DNA of 64,000 bases, from positions 372,001 to 436,000 of the forward strand of contig NZ_CP134053.1 of NCBI RefSeq assembly GCF_031583065.1. The letters run 5' to 3'. The notes under the pieces were generated by a model. The model saw only the letters and a list, made by a program, of their open reading frames with translations, was not told the DNA's origin and ran no database searches. Below are positions 46,601 to 54,626 of this stretch, piece by piece. The translations under genes were made by a program, and so were the position numbers. Within the stretch, counting starts at the first letter, position 1, and each line of letters starts with the position of its first letter. Source of the DNA: Streptomyces sp. CGMCC 4.7035. Lineage in GTDB: Bacteria; Actinomycetota; Actinomycetes; Streptomycetales; Streptomycetaceae.

Positions 46601-47758
46601 CAACTCCCACGCGCGAGCACGGATGTTGCGGGAGCCGTTCCGGTCTGCGTGATCAACGAATCCGCAGGACCGGCACGCGAACCAGGCCTGCGAGACCCGG
46701 TTCGCCCTGTCCACGTGGCCACACTCGGCGCAAGTGCGGGAGGTGTACGCCGGATCGACGTACACCACCGGCACCCCCGCCCGGCGGGCCTTGTACGCGA
46801 TGAACTGCCCCAGCTGGGCGAAGGACCAGCTGGAGTGGGTGGCCCGTTGGGGCTTGCGTAGCCGTACCCGCTCGCGGATGCCTGTCAGGTCTTCCAGGGC
46901 GATTCCGCGACCGGTGCGTTCCGCCTCGGCCACCACATGCTTCGCGATCTTGTGGTTGATGTCTTTCGCCCGCCGCGCCTCCTTGCGACGCCGTTTCTTC
47001 AGGCGGCGCTTGGCGGACGGGGTGTTCTTCTTCTGCAGCTTGGTACGGAGCTTGCGCTCCCGGTCCCGGACCCAGTTCAGCTCGCGCCCGGCCATGATTT
47101 CGCCGTCCGAGGTGGTGGCGATGTTCACGATGCCCAGGTCAACGCCGAGGAAGTCCACCGGATCGGTGTTCGGCAAAGCCTCGGGCACTTCGCAGGTGGC
47201 GTTGAGGAACCACATGCCGTCCCGGCAGACAAGGTCGGATTCGCCCTTGCGGTACAGCGCAAGCGTGGCGGACTGCTCGGGTGAGGCGGTGAAGGCCACG
47301 TTCTTCATTCGCCCGTTGGTGGTCCAGATCGACACGGTGCGCTCGGCGATCTGCCAGGACAGCATCCGGCCGTCGTAGGGCTGAGCACCCTCCGGCCGGA
47401 AGATGATCGGCTTCTCCGTCGCCCTCCGGTACCGCTTGGATCCCGGCCTGCCCAGGTGGCCTGCCCTCAAGTTTGCCCTCAGCGTGGCGTACGCATCGCA
47501 CGTTTTCTTGATCACGTGCTGGGCGGCCTGCGCACCAAGGCCCCACCGGGCCTTCGCCTGGTCGTAGGTGAGCTTGCGCAACGCGAAGTTGTTCTTCACA
47601 TCCTTTTCGAGGGCGACTTCACTCACCCACGTGGTCGCTTCGTTGCAGGCGTGCAGCGTCGCCTCAAGTGCCTTCGCCTGCACGGGCGTCGGCAGCAGCT
47701 TCACCTGCACCACCAGCTTCACATCCGCGACGCTACTCAGCCTCTCCCCCTCCCGCAT
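46469..47758 (-). CDS. tnpB: TnpB, RNA-guided nuclease of an IS200/IS605-type element
   Basis: 429 residues. An N-terminal OrfB-like domain (VKLVVQVKLLPTPVQAKALEATL) precedes the RuvC nuclease with Asp207 (FLGVDLGIVN), Glu289 (ALEDLTGI) and Asp372 (DHADRNGSRNI), all intact. A zinc finger has Cys343, Cys346, Cys362 and Cys365. The Arg/Lys-rich bridge helix (RRLKKRRRKEARRAKD) is present. No tnpA is nearby, as in IS1341-type copies. The GTG at 47722 may be the true start; no good ribosome site distinguishes it from ATG 47758. TnpB cuts DNA next to a target-adjacent motif and helps keep the element. Confidence 0.92.
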   Translation of the reverse strand: MREGERLSSVADVKLVVQVKLLPTPVQAKALEATLHACNEATTWVSEVALEKDVKNNFALRKLTYDQAKARWGLGAQAAQHVIKKTCDAYATLRANLRAGHLGRPGSKRYRRATEKPIIFRPEGAQPYDGRMLSWQIAERTVSIWTTNGRMKNVAFTASPEQSATLALYRKGESDLVCRDGMWFLNATCEVPEALPNTDPVDFLGVDLGIVNIATTSDGEIMAGRELNWVRDRERKLRTKLQKKNTPSAKRRLKKRRRKEARRAKDINHKIAKHVVAEAERTGRGIALEDLTGIRERVRLRKPQRATHSSWSFAQLGQFIAYKARRAGVPVVYVDPAYTSRTCAECGHVDRANRVSQAWFACRSCGFVDHADRNGSRNIRARAWELWRRGAQSTAPAPPPSARAGAGLNANAASPPAMPVVQARRFSAR

Positions 47759-47912
47759 TCGAACACGTAAAACTCCACCCCCGGCTTCCGGCCACGGCTT
47801 TCCGCCGCTCCGCGCCGGATGCCACCACAGTGCTCCGCACCGCTGGCTCCAGGACGTGTTCTCTCCCGGGCGTGAACGCCGGGGTTCCTCCCAAGACCAT
47901 GCTGAAGGGGCC

Positions 47913-48311
47913 GTGTGCTCGGGGCTGAGGAGCGAGAGGAAACGACTCGAGCCGCTGGTCGCGCGGCGCGACGGCGGGGCTCGCGTTGAAGGCAGGAGGC
48001 GCGCGGGCTACGCCGCCCCTGTCCCGCCTGCCGCCCGCTTCGCCGATGCCCTGCGCACCGCGACGGAACAGGGCGCCAAGGCCGTACGGGAACGCCGGCC
48101 GCCGTCGTGGGACGCCGTGCACGAGGCGCTTCGGGCGTGGGACGCGGAGGAGGCCGTGGGAGGGGACGGCGTCTCCGAAGCGGTCGTCCGCCGGGGTGCC
48201 GGCCTGGTCCTGAAGTCACTGGGGGATCTGACCGAGTCCCTCGACACGGCCGCATCACCGATGACCCTGGACGGCAGCGTGGAGACGTCCGGACGGGTGC
48301 GCAAGCCCTGA
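47913..48311 (+). CDS. Hypothetical protein, perhaps 5'-truncated by the TnpB insertion
   Basis: The stretch from about 48015 looks coding (FADALRTATEQGAKAVRERRPPSWDAVHEALRAWD...GAGLVLKSLGDLTESLD). The N-terminal 40 residues from GTG 47913 are poor. No good ribosome site is found, so the true beginning may have been removed when the neighbouring insertion arrived. A strong terminator follows. No family is recognised. Confidence 0.45.
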   Translation: MCSGLRSERKRLEPLVARRDGGARVEGRRRAGYAAPVPPAARFADALRTATEQGAKAVRERRPPSWDAVHEALRAWDAEEAVGGDGVSEAVVRRGAGLVLKSLGDLTESLDTAASPMTLDGSVETSGRVRKP

Positions 48312-48316
48312 CCCGC

Positions 48317-48353
48317 CGACGGGCCGTGGAACCTCAGGTTCCACGGCCCGTCG
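48317..48353. terminator. Perfect 18-bp hairpin between convergent genes
   Basis: CGACGGGCCGTGGAACCT pairs fully with its complement one base later. It can serve both converging genes. Confidence 0.75.
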
Positions 48354-48363
48354 AGCGAGGTGG

Positions 48364-48876
48364 TCAGGAGCCCAGGCTCGCCGTCGGCAGGCCGCTCGGC
48401 AGCTTGCCGCCCTCGGACTTCGTGTACGTCTCCTTGCCGACGCTGCCGCCCGACCATGTCACCTTCATGGTCGTCGAGTTGACGGAGTCGACCATGCCGG
48501 TCCGGCGGTCCTTGTTTCCGTCCGTGCACTTGAGGCGGATCATCTGCATGCCCGCCTCCTCGCCGGCGGTCCCGCTGCACACGGTGCCGCCCGTCGTGAA
48601 CAGCGCGGCCTGGTTTCCGGTGACCACGAAGGCCACGGCCTTGCCGCCGGTGGTGGCCAGCCAGCTGCCCTCCAGCTTCCCGGCGGCCTTGGCGTTCGGG
48701 GTGCCGGAGCCGCCGCCGGTGTTCGCCGTGGGCGTGGACGCGGGCGCGCTGGGCGCCGAGGAGTCGTCGTCCCCGGAGTCGCTGCCGCAGCCGGTCAGCA
48801 CGAGCGCGGCCGTCAGCCCGGCGGCAGCGAGCGCGGTGCGAGCCTGTCGGCGCGTGAGGTGGGTCGCCGAAGTCAC
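48364..48876 (-). CDS. Small lipoprotein
   Basis: 170 residues from GTG 48876, with AGGAGAC 4 bases upstream. A twin-Arg-like LTRRQARTALAAAGL start and lipobox LTGC are followed by an acidic Ser/Gly linker and a beta-rich domain (GKLEGSWLATTGGKAVAFVVTGNQAALFTTGGTVC, then GMQMIRLKC) with a Cys pair. It is exported and lipid-anchored; function unknown. Confidence 0.8.
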   Translation of the reverse strand: MTSATHLTRRQARTALAAAGLTAALVLTGCGSDSGDDDSSAPSAPASTPTANTGGGSGTPNAKAAGKLEGSWLATTGGKAVAFVVTGNQAALFTTGGTVCSGTAGEEAGMQMIRLKCTDGNKDRRTGMVDSVNSTTMKVTWSGGSVGKETYTKSEGGKLPSGLPTASLGS

Positions 48877-48964
48877 TGATGTCTCCTGAGGTTGCCGATG
48901 AGGTCGTGGGGACGGCCGCAGCAAGCTACCAGGAGGACTTCCGGACGCCGGGGAGGTATCCGGC

Positions 48965-49189
48965 GTGCGCTTGCTCACGCGCTCACGCGCTCACGCGCTC
49001 ACCCGCGACAGGCCTGGTCCCGGAACCAGCCCGCGCGATCAAGAACGCGCGGGAGACGGCGCCGTCGCCCTACTCGTCCCACTGGCCGTCTTCCGCCACA
49101 GAAGGGGTGCCCGTGAGGCCGAATGGCCGAACTTCATGCGGATGGTGGAACAGGAAGCCCGCGATATGCGTCTCTTCCTAGTGCAATGA
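48965..49189 (+). CDS. Doubtful small open frame
   Basis: The last 45 residues (AVALLVPLAVFRHRRGAREAEWPNFMRMVEQEARDMRLFLVQ, split by a short hydrophobic start) look like a real membrane-protein end, but the first 30 residues are translated from a tandem repeat. It may be a remnant. Confidence 0.2.
   Translation: MRLLTRSRAHALTRDRPGPGTSPRDQERAGDGAVALLVPLAVFRHRRGAREAEWPNFMRMVEQEARDMRLFLVQ
48973..49004. repeat. 8-bp tandem repeat, four units
   Basis: GCTCACGC three times and GCTCACCC once, adjoining. Confidence 0.8.
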
Positions 49190-49290
49190 GGGATCCAACC
49201 CGGACGGCCGGCACAGACGATGGCGCGGGAGATCACGCACGGGGGCCGGAGTGCGCATGGGATGCGAACTCCGGGGCAGGCGCCTGACCG

Positions 49291-49355
49291 GCTGTAGTCG
49301 GGTCACGGTCAGGCTGTAGTCAAGGCAGGTCAAGGGACCGTAAAAGCTGTAATCG
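49291..49355 (+). promoter_or_regulatory. Three CTGTARTC motifs upstream of DUF397 gene
   Basis: GCTGTAGTC at 49291 and 49313, and GCTGTAATCG at 49346. A fourth, CTGTAATCG, lies at 50696 before the XRE/DUF5753 gene. They may be operators or promoter elements shared by the WhiJ-type genes. Confidence 0.35.
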
Positions 49356-49368
49356 TAGGAGCACCCCC

Positions 49369-49397
49369 CGTGCACGTGCATCTGCCCATGCATCTGC
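49369..49397 (+). promoter_or_regulatory. 29-bp shared upstream sequence, copy 1
   Basis: A 29-bp sequence containing TGCACGTGCATCTGCCC matches 50552-50580 in the opposite orientation at 28 of 29 positions. It lies 82 bases before the DUF397 start. Confidence 0.55.
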
Positions 49398-49479
49398 ATG
49401 TGAACGGAGTTATGATCCGGGGCAGTTGACCACTGCATCAATGGCCACACCAGCCAATGCACCACCCGGGGAGCGACCT

Positions 49480-49737
49480 GTGGACCACGACGTGTACGAC
49501 GTGGACGACGTGTACAACGGCATGGCTGCGACAGAGCTGAACGGAGTGGCCTGGCAGAAGAGCCGGCACAGCAACTCACAGGGGTCATGCGTGGAATTCG
49601 CCCGGTTGCCCGGGGGAGATGTTGCGGTGCGCAACTCACGCTTCCCCGAGGGGCCCGCGTTGGTCTACACCCGCGCGGAGATCCAGGCGATGCTGCTGGG
49701 CATCAAGGACGGCGAGTTCGACCATCTGATCGCGTAA
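49480..49737 (+). CDS. DUF397 protein (WhiJ-type partner)
   Basis: 85 residues from GTG 49480, with GGGGAG 6 bases upstream; ATG 49441 and TTG 49426 lack a ribosome site. The DUF397 core is clear: WQKSRHSNSQGSCVEFARLPGGDVAVRNSRFPEGPALVYT, and then FDHLI. These small proteins are partners of XRE/DUF5753 repressors such as WhiJ in Streptomyces development, probably as antagonists or co-regulators. Confidence 0.88.
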   Translation: MDHDVYDVDDVYNGMAATELNGVAWQKSRHSNSQGSCVEFARLPGGDVAVRNSRFPEGPALVYTRAEIQAMLLGIKDGEFDHLIA

Positions 49738-49811
49738 CACGCGTAGATCAGAGGAGTGTCGGGGCATCGACCGCGCGTCGATGCGCCGTGCGCGACCGCG
49801 TGCGGGGCCGG

Positions 49812-49858
49812 CGTGCACAACCGCCGTGCACAACCGCTGTGTACAACCGCCGTGCTCA
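49812..49858. repeat. 13-bp tandem repeat
   Basis: GTGCACAACCGCC, GTGCACAACCGCT, GTGTACAACCGCC and a partial fourth unit, in the gap between convergent DUF397 and ATP-binding genes. The rest of 49738-49968 shows nothing clear. Confidence 0.8.
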
Positions 49859-49968
49859 AGGGCGCACTGAGGTCTGCCCGCTCGCGGCAGCCATTGCATC
49901 CGCGGCGCTCCCGCGCCCCGCGGTGTGCAACACGCGTAGACCCGCGGCATGGAAAAGGCCGCCGGCCA

Positions 49969-50487
49969 TCACTCCGCGCAGGCCGGTGCGGGCGGCAGCC
50001 GGAACAGTGCCCAGACCACCTTGCCGCTCAGCGTGCCCGCCAGCGGGTGCCAGCCCCAGCTGTCGGCGAACGAGTCCACCAGGAACAGACCGCGGCCCGA
50101 CTCCGCCGTGAAGTCCTCCGAGTCGCCCGCGACCGGACTGCCGTGGCTGGGGTCGCGCACGGCGCACACCAGGCGCGTGGTCCAGCGCATCAGATGCAGC
50201 CGCACCGGCGGGTCCTGCTCGACCGTGCGCACGGCGGGCGAGGGCAGCGCATGCCGCAGCGCGTTGGTCACGAGTTCGGAGACCACGAGACAGGCGTCGT
50301 CGAAACAGTCGCCCACGTCCCACTGACCGAGCGTTCTTCGGGTGAACTGCCGTGCCTCGCGCACCGCTTCGAGGCGGGCGGGCAGAGCGCAGGAGGCGGC
50401 GCTGGACACGGCCGCGGGATCGAGCGGCGGAAGTCCCTGCCGTAAGGGCTCGAGCATGGTCGATCCATTCGTCCCCATGCGAGGCAC
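49969..50487 (-). CDS. Anti-sigma-like ATP-binding protein (WhiJ-type locus)
   Basis: 172 residues. HATPase domain: VVSELVTNALRHALP (N-box), SGRGLFLVDSFADSWGW (G2 region) and GKVVWALFRLP at the end. It is the RsbW-like partner found beside many XRE/DUF5753 and DUF397 genes. ATG 50487 is used; ATG 50457 (MLEPLRQ) is an alternative. It is divergent from the XRE gene. Confidence 0.87.
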   Translation of the reverse strand: MPRMGTNGSTMLEPLRQGLPPLDPAAVSSAASCALPARLEAVREARQFTRRTLGQWDVGDCFDDACLVVSELVTNALRHALPSPAVRTVEQDPPVRLHLMRWTTRLVCAVRDPSHGSPVAGDSEDFTAESGRGLFLVDSFADSWGWHPLAGTLSGKVVWALFRLPPAPACAE

Positions 50488-50551
50488 TCCCGGGTGTTCG
50501 CGGTCGTTGCGATGCAGCGGTGGCGCGGGACCATGGTTTCGGATGCGCCAA

Positions 50552-50580
50552 GCAGATGCAAGGGCAGATGCACGTGCACG
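50552..50580 (-). promoter_or_regulatory. 29-bp shared upstream sequence, copy 2
   Basis: Inverted copy of 49369-49397 (28 of 29 match). It lies in the divergent gap between the ATP-binding gene and the XRE gene. Confidence 0.55.
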
Positions 50581-50775
50581 CGCCGGAATTGATCCCTCCC
50601 GTACCGGTTCCTACCTCTTTCTTCTGCCACTTTCTTCCCGCTCGCTGCCCCTTCCTGGCCTTTCCCTGTGCCTCTTCTTTGACTGCTTTCCATTTCTGTA
50701 ATCGCACGAGTACTGCTCGAAGTGATTTAGTGGCAGACTGCGCGATCTGAAGGACGGTTGGGGAGGCTGACGAAC

Positions 50776-51639
50776 GTGAGCGCTGGGGACTCGAGCGGGT
50801 CGGTGGTGCGGCGCATCCTGCTGGGATCCCATCTCCGGCGGCTACGGGAGGCGCGCGGCATCACCAGGGAGCAGGCCGGCTACTCGATTCGAGCCTCGGA
50901 GTCGAAGATCAGCCGCATGGAGTTGGGACGGGTGAGCTTCAAGACGCGCGATGTCGAGGACCTGTTGACGTTGTACGGGATCAGCGACGAAGTCGAACGC
51001 ACGTCCCTGCTGTCCCTGGCCAAGGAGGCCAACGTCGCCGGGTGGTGGCACAGCTACTCGGACGTCCTGCCGAGCTGGTTCCCGACGTACGTCGGCCTGG
51101 AGGGCGCGGCCCATCTGATCCGGTCCTACGAGGTCCAGTTCGTGCACGGTCTGCTCCAGACCGAGGCGTACGCGCACGCGGTCGTCTCCCGGGGCATGAA
51201 GGGCGCGAGCGCCGCGGACATCGAACGGCGGGTGGCGCTGCGGCTGGAGCGGCAGAAGTACCTGGTCTCGGAGAACGCCCCGCAGTTCGACGTCGTCCTC
51301 GACGAGGCCGCCCTGCGCCGCCCCTACGGCGACCGGCAGGTGATGCGCGGCCAGTTCCAGCATCTGATCGACGTCTCGGAGCGCCCCAACGTACGGCTTC
51401 AGGTCATGCCGTTCAGCTTCGGCGGGCACTCGGGTGAGAGCGGCTCCTTCACCATCCTGAGCTTCCCCGAGTCCGACCTGTCCGACGTGGTCTACCTGGA
51501 ACAGCTCACCAGCGCGCTCTACCTGGACAAACGCGAGGACGTCACCCAGTACGAGGCCGCGATGAAGCAGCTTCAGCAGGACAGCCCCGGGCCGGACGAA
51601 AGCCGCGATCTGCTGCGGGGGCTGCTTCAGCTTTCCTGA
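50776..51639 (+). CDS. XRE/DUF5753 regulator (WhiJ-like)
   Basis: 287 residues from GTG 50776, with GGGAGG 9 bases upstream. The helix-turn-helix (LGSHLRRLREARGITREQAGYSIRASESKISRMELGRVSF split over residues about 15-55) is followed by the DUF5753 domain (YVGLEGAAHLIRSYEVQFVHGLLQTEAYAHAV...PFSFGGHSGESGSFTILSFPE...VVYLEQLTSALYL). This is the WhiJ family, repressors of development or antibiotic genes that work with DUF397 and ATP-binding partners, both present next door. Confidence 0.9.
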   Translation: MSAGDSSGSVVRRILLGSHLRRLREARGITREQAGYSIRASESKISRMELGRVSFKTRDVEDLLTLYGISDEVERTSLLSLAKEANVAGWWHSYSDVLPSWFPTYVGLEGAAHLIRSYEVQFVHGLLQTEAYAHAVVSRGMKGASAADIERRVALRLERQKYLVSENAPQFDVVLDEAALRRPYGDRQVMRGQFQHLIDVSERPNVRLQVMPFSFGGHSGESGSFTILSFPESDLSDVVYLEQLTSALYLDKREDVTQYEAAMKQLQQDSPGPDESRDLLRGLLQLS

Positions 51640-51773
51640 GAGTCCTCACAGAGTTACCCGAGGTTCCTCCAACTCCCTTCGCTCACAAGTACGATGACGC
51701 GTGATCAGACCGTGACGCGATCACGGCTACGTGAACGGGTGTCTGCTTCGGCTGTAAGGGATTGAGGGATCAC

Positions 51774-53234
51774 ATGTCGTCCTACTTCACCGATCTGGCT
51801 CAGCAGTACATCGGCGGTGAGTGGCGCCCGGGCACAGGCTCCTGGGACATCATCGACTTCAACCCGTACGACGGCGAGAAGCTGGCGTCGATCACGATAG
51901 CCACGGTCGACGAGGTCGACGAGGCCTACAAGGCCGCCGCGGCCGCCCAGAAGGAGTGGGCCGCCACCAACGCCTACGCCCGCCGCGCGGTGTTCGAGAA
52001 GGCCCTGCGGATCATCGAGGAGCGCGAGGCGGAGATCACCGAGGTGATCATCGCCGAGCTGGGTGGCACGCATCTGAAGGCCGGCTTCGAGCTGCATCTC
52101 GCCAAGGAGTTCCTGCGCGAGTCGATCCAGCTGGCGCTGCGGCCCGAGGGCAAGATCCTTCCGTCGCCGATCGACGGCAAGGAGAACCGCCTCTACCGCG
52201 TGCCCGTCGGGGTCGTCGGCGTGATCAGCCCGTTCAACTTCCCCTTCCTGCTGTCGATCAAGTCCGTCGCCCCGGCGCTCGCCCTCGGTAACGGCGTCGT
52301 CCTCAAGCCGCACCAGAACACGCCCATCGTCGGCGGCTCCCTGGTCGCCAAGATCTTCGAGGACGCGGGGCTGCCGGGCGGCCTGCTGAACGTCGTGATC
52401 ACGGACATAGCCGAGATCGGTGACGCGTTCATCGAGCACCCGATCCCGAAGGTCATCTCCTTCACCGGCTCCGACAAGGTCGGCCGACACGTCGCCACCG
52501 TCTGCGCCTCGCTCTTCAAGCGCTCCGTCCTCGAACTCGGCGGCAACAGCGCGATCGTGGTGCTGGACGACGCGGACGTCGACTACGCCGTCGACGCGGC
52601 CGTCTTCAGCCGGTACGTGCACCAGGGCCAGGTCTGCATGGCCGCCAACCGTGTCCTGGTGGACCGCTCGCTCCAGGCCGAGTTCACCGAGAAGTTCGTC
52701 AGCAAGGTGAAGTCCCTCAAGGTCGGCGACCCCCGCGACCCGGAGACCGTCATCGGCCCGGTGATCAACTCCTCGCAGGCGGACGCCATTTCGGCCGCCG
52801 TCGAGCAGGCCATCACCGAGGGGGCGACGGCGCTGCTGCACGGCACGACCAACGACAACCTCGTCGAGCCCTCCGTCCTGACCGACGTCCCCGCCGGCTC
52901 CGCCCTCCTCCAGCAGGAGATCTTCGGTCCGGTCGCCTTCCTCATCCCGTTCGACGGCGAGGAGGAGGCCGTACGCATCGTCAACGACACCCCGTACGGG
53001 CTGAGCGGCGCCGTCCACACCGGTGACATCGAGCGCGGCGTCAAGTTCGCCCAGCAGATCGACACCGGCATGTTCCACGTGAACGACGGCACCGTCCACG
53101 ACGAGCCGCTCGTCCCCTTCGGCGGCGAGAAGCACTCGGGCATCGGCCGGCTGAACGGTGAGACGACCCAGGAGGCCTTCACCACCCTGAAGTGGATCTC
53201 GGTGCAGCACGGGCGGAGCGGCTTCCCGTTCTGA
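51774..53234 (+). CDS. NAD(P)-dependent aldehyde dehydrogenase
   Basis: 486 residues, starting at ATG 51774 after a GAGGGA site. The cofactor-binding FNFPFLLSIKSVAPALALGNGVVLKP segment is followed by the general base in LELGGNSA (near residue 254), the nucleophilic Cys in HQGQVCMAANR (near 288), and the structural motif EIFGPVAF. The substrate class is unclear; it resembles benzaldehyde and vanillin-type dehydrogenases. A clean hairpin follows, so it is probably monocistronic. Confidence 0.92.
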   Translation: MSSYFTDLAQQYIGGEWRPGTGSWDIIDFNPYDGEKLASITIATVDEVDEAYKAAAAAQKEWAATNAYARRAVFEKALRIIEEREAEITEVIIAELGGTHLKAGFELHLAKEFLRESIQLALRPEGKILPSPIDGKENRLYRVPVGVVGVISPFNFPFLLSIKSVAPALALGNGVVLKPHQNTPIVGGSLVAKIFEDAGLPGGLLNVVITDIAEIGDAFIEHPIPKVISFTGSDKVGRHVATVCASLFKRSVLELGGNSAIVVLDDADVDYAVDAAVFSRYVHQGQVCMAANRVLVDRSLQAEFTEKFVSKVKSLKVGDPRDPETVIGPVINSSQADAISAAVEQAITEGATALLHGTTNDNLVEPSVLTDVPAGSALLQQEIFGPVAFLIPFDGEEEAVRIVNDTPYGLSGAVHTGDIERGVKFAQQIDTGMFHVNDGTVHDEPLVPFGGEKHSGIGRLNGETTQEAFTTLKWISVQHGRSGFPF

Positions 53235-53272
53235 TTCCTTCTGATTCCGTCCGAGTTTCCTTCGCTCCCAAC

Positions 53273-53305
53273 GGCCCTTGCGGACAGAAGCTGACCGCAA
53301 GGGCC
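53273..53305 (+). terminator. Hairpin after aldehyde dehydrogenase
   Basis: Perfect inverted repeat GGCCCTTGCGG / CCGCAAGGGCC with an 11-base loop. Confidence 0.65.
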
Positions 53306-53361
53306 CGTAGCGTCATCGGTGTCAGGCAGAGGACGAACTCGCCGGCACCGACGAAAGGCGG

Positions 53362-53916
53362 ATGGTCATGGTCACTCACGTGAGCGCAGAGGCGCAGGGC
53401 GACGAGCGCGGAGCACTGCTTGCCTTCCTGGAGGAACAGCGCGGCGGGATCCGCCGGGCCCTGCTCGGGCTGACGGAGGAGCAGGCGGCGTCGCGGCCGA
53501 GCGCGAGCGAACTGTCCCTCGCCGGGCTGCTCAAGCACGTCGCCGAGACCGAGCAGGGCTGGGTCGCCCGGGCCAGGGGCGAGCAGCCGGCGGTCAAGCG
53601 GGACGAGTCGAACTGGCACGAGTGTTTCAAGCTCGTCGGGGACGAGACGGTCGAGTCGCAGCTCGCGTACTGGCAGAAGGTCGCGGAGGAGACCGAGGCG
53701 TTCATCCGCTCGGTGCCGAGCCTCGACGACACGTTCGCGCTCCCGAACGACCCCTGGTTCCCTCCGGACGAGCGGGTCTCGATGCGCTGGCTGATGCTGA
53801 ACCTGATCCGTGAGACGGCCCGGCACGCGGGGCACGCGGACATCGTCAGGGAGTCGCTGGACGGAAAGACGGCCTTCGAGCTGGTGGCCCTGGAACGGGG
53901 CACCTCCTGGGGCTGA
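53362..53916 (+). CDS. DinB/DUF664 family protein
   Basis: 184 residues. A four-helix DinB-like bundle with the three metal-ligand histidines expected for the fold (LLKHVAETEQGW and ETARHAGHADIVRE). Such proteins may be thiol-dependent S-transferases, for example with mycothiol in actinomycetes. ATG 53362 follows a GAAAGG site; ATG 53368 is also possible. A PadR regulator follows at 36 bases. Confidence 0.88.
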   Translation: MVMVTHVSAEAQGDERGALLAFLEEQRGGIRRALLGLTEEQAASRPSASELSLAGLLKHVAETEQGWVARARGEQPAVKRDESNWHECFKLVGDETVESQLAYWQKVAEETEAFIRSVPSLDDTFALPNDPWFPPDERVSMRWLMLNLIRETARHAGHADIVRESLDGKTAFELVALERGTSWG

Positions 53917-53952
53917 CCTCGGGGGCCGACTCGTGGGTCCTACGCTGGCCGC

Positions 53953-54594
53953 ATGTCAGCGATCCGTCTCCTCGTGCTCGGCGCCGTCCGTCAGCACGGG
54001 CGGGCCCACGGCTACCAGGTCCGAGGCGACCTGGAGTACTGGGGCGCGCACGAGTGGTCCAACGCCAAGCCCGGCTCGATCTACCACGCGCTGAAGCACA
54101 TGGCGAAGCAGGGACTGCTCCACGCCCACGAGATCGCCCCGTCGACGGCCGGCGGCCCGCCCCGCACCGAGTACGAGATCACCGGCAAGGGCACCGAGGA
54201 GTACTTCACGCTGCTCCGTGAAGCACTGGTGGCCCGCGACCGCAGCATCGACATGCTCTCCTCGGCGATCGGTTTCATGGTCGATCTGGAGCGGGCGGAA
54301 GTGGTGCGGCTGCTGAGGGAGCGGCTGCGCCGGCTGGCCGAGTGGCGCGACTCCGTCACGGAGCACTACGTGCCCGAGGAAGGACCGGAGAAGCTCGGTC
54401 ACATCGGCGAGATCATGAACATGTGGGTCCACACGGCCGACGGCGAAGCCGCGTGGACCCGCGGGTTGATCGAGCGCATCGAGGGCGGCGCCTACACCTT
54501 CGCAGGCGAGGGCGAACCGTTCGTGGGCGTCCTGACCGAGGGCGAGGAGAACCCGTACGCGACGGGGGAGCAGCATCCGGACGACGACCGCTGA
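53953..54594 (+). CDS. PadR-family transcriptional regulator
   Basis: 213 residues. N-terminal winged helix (LLVLGAVRQHGRAHGYQVRGDLEYWG...KPGSIYHALKHMAKQGLLHAHE, then GPPRTEYEITGKGTEEY) and a C-terminal helical dimerisation domain. It is probably co-transcribed with the DinB gene and may control it or a nearby transporter. The ligand is unknown. Confidence 0.9.
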   Translation: MSAIRLLVLGAVRQHGRAHGYQVRGDLEYWGAHEWSNAKPGSIYHALKHMAKQGLLHAHEIAPSTAGGPPRTEYEITGKGTEEYFTLLREALVARDRSIDMLSSAIGFMVDLERAEVVRLLRERLRRLAEWRDSVTEHYVPEEGPEKLGHIGEIMNMWVHTADGEAAWTRGLIERIEGGAYTFAGEGEPFVGVLTEGEENPYATGEQHPDDDR

Positions 54595-54626
54595 GCCGGA
54601 CCGAGCCGGCGGCCGTGTCCGAGGTG

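Noticed and set aside
47568..47912. Plus-strand gene running through tnpB into 48311
   Set aside because: The first two thirds is antisense to tnpB; only the last part past 47913 looks coding.
48879..49290. Short plus-strand frames after the lipoprotein gene
   Set aside because: They are repeat-derived or low-complexity; only the doubtful frame at 48965 was kept, at low confidence.
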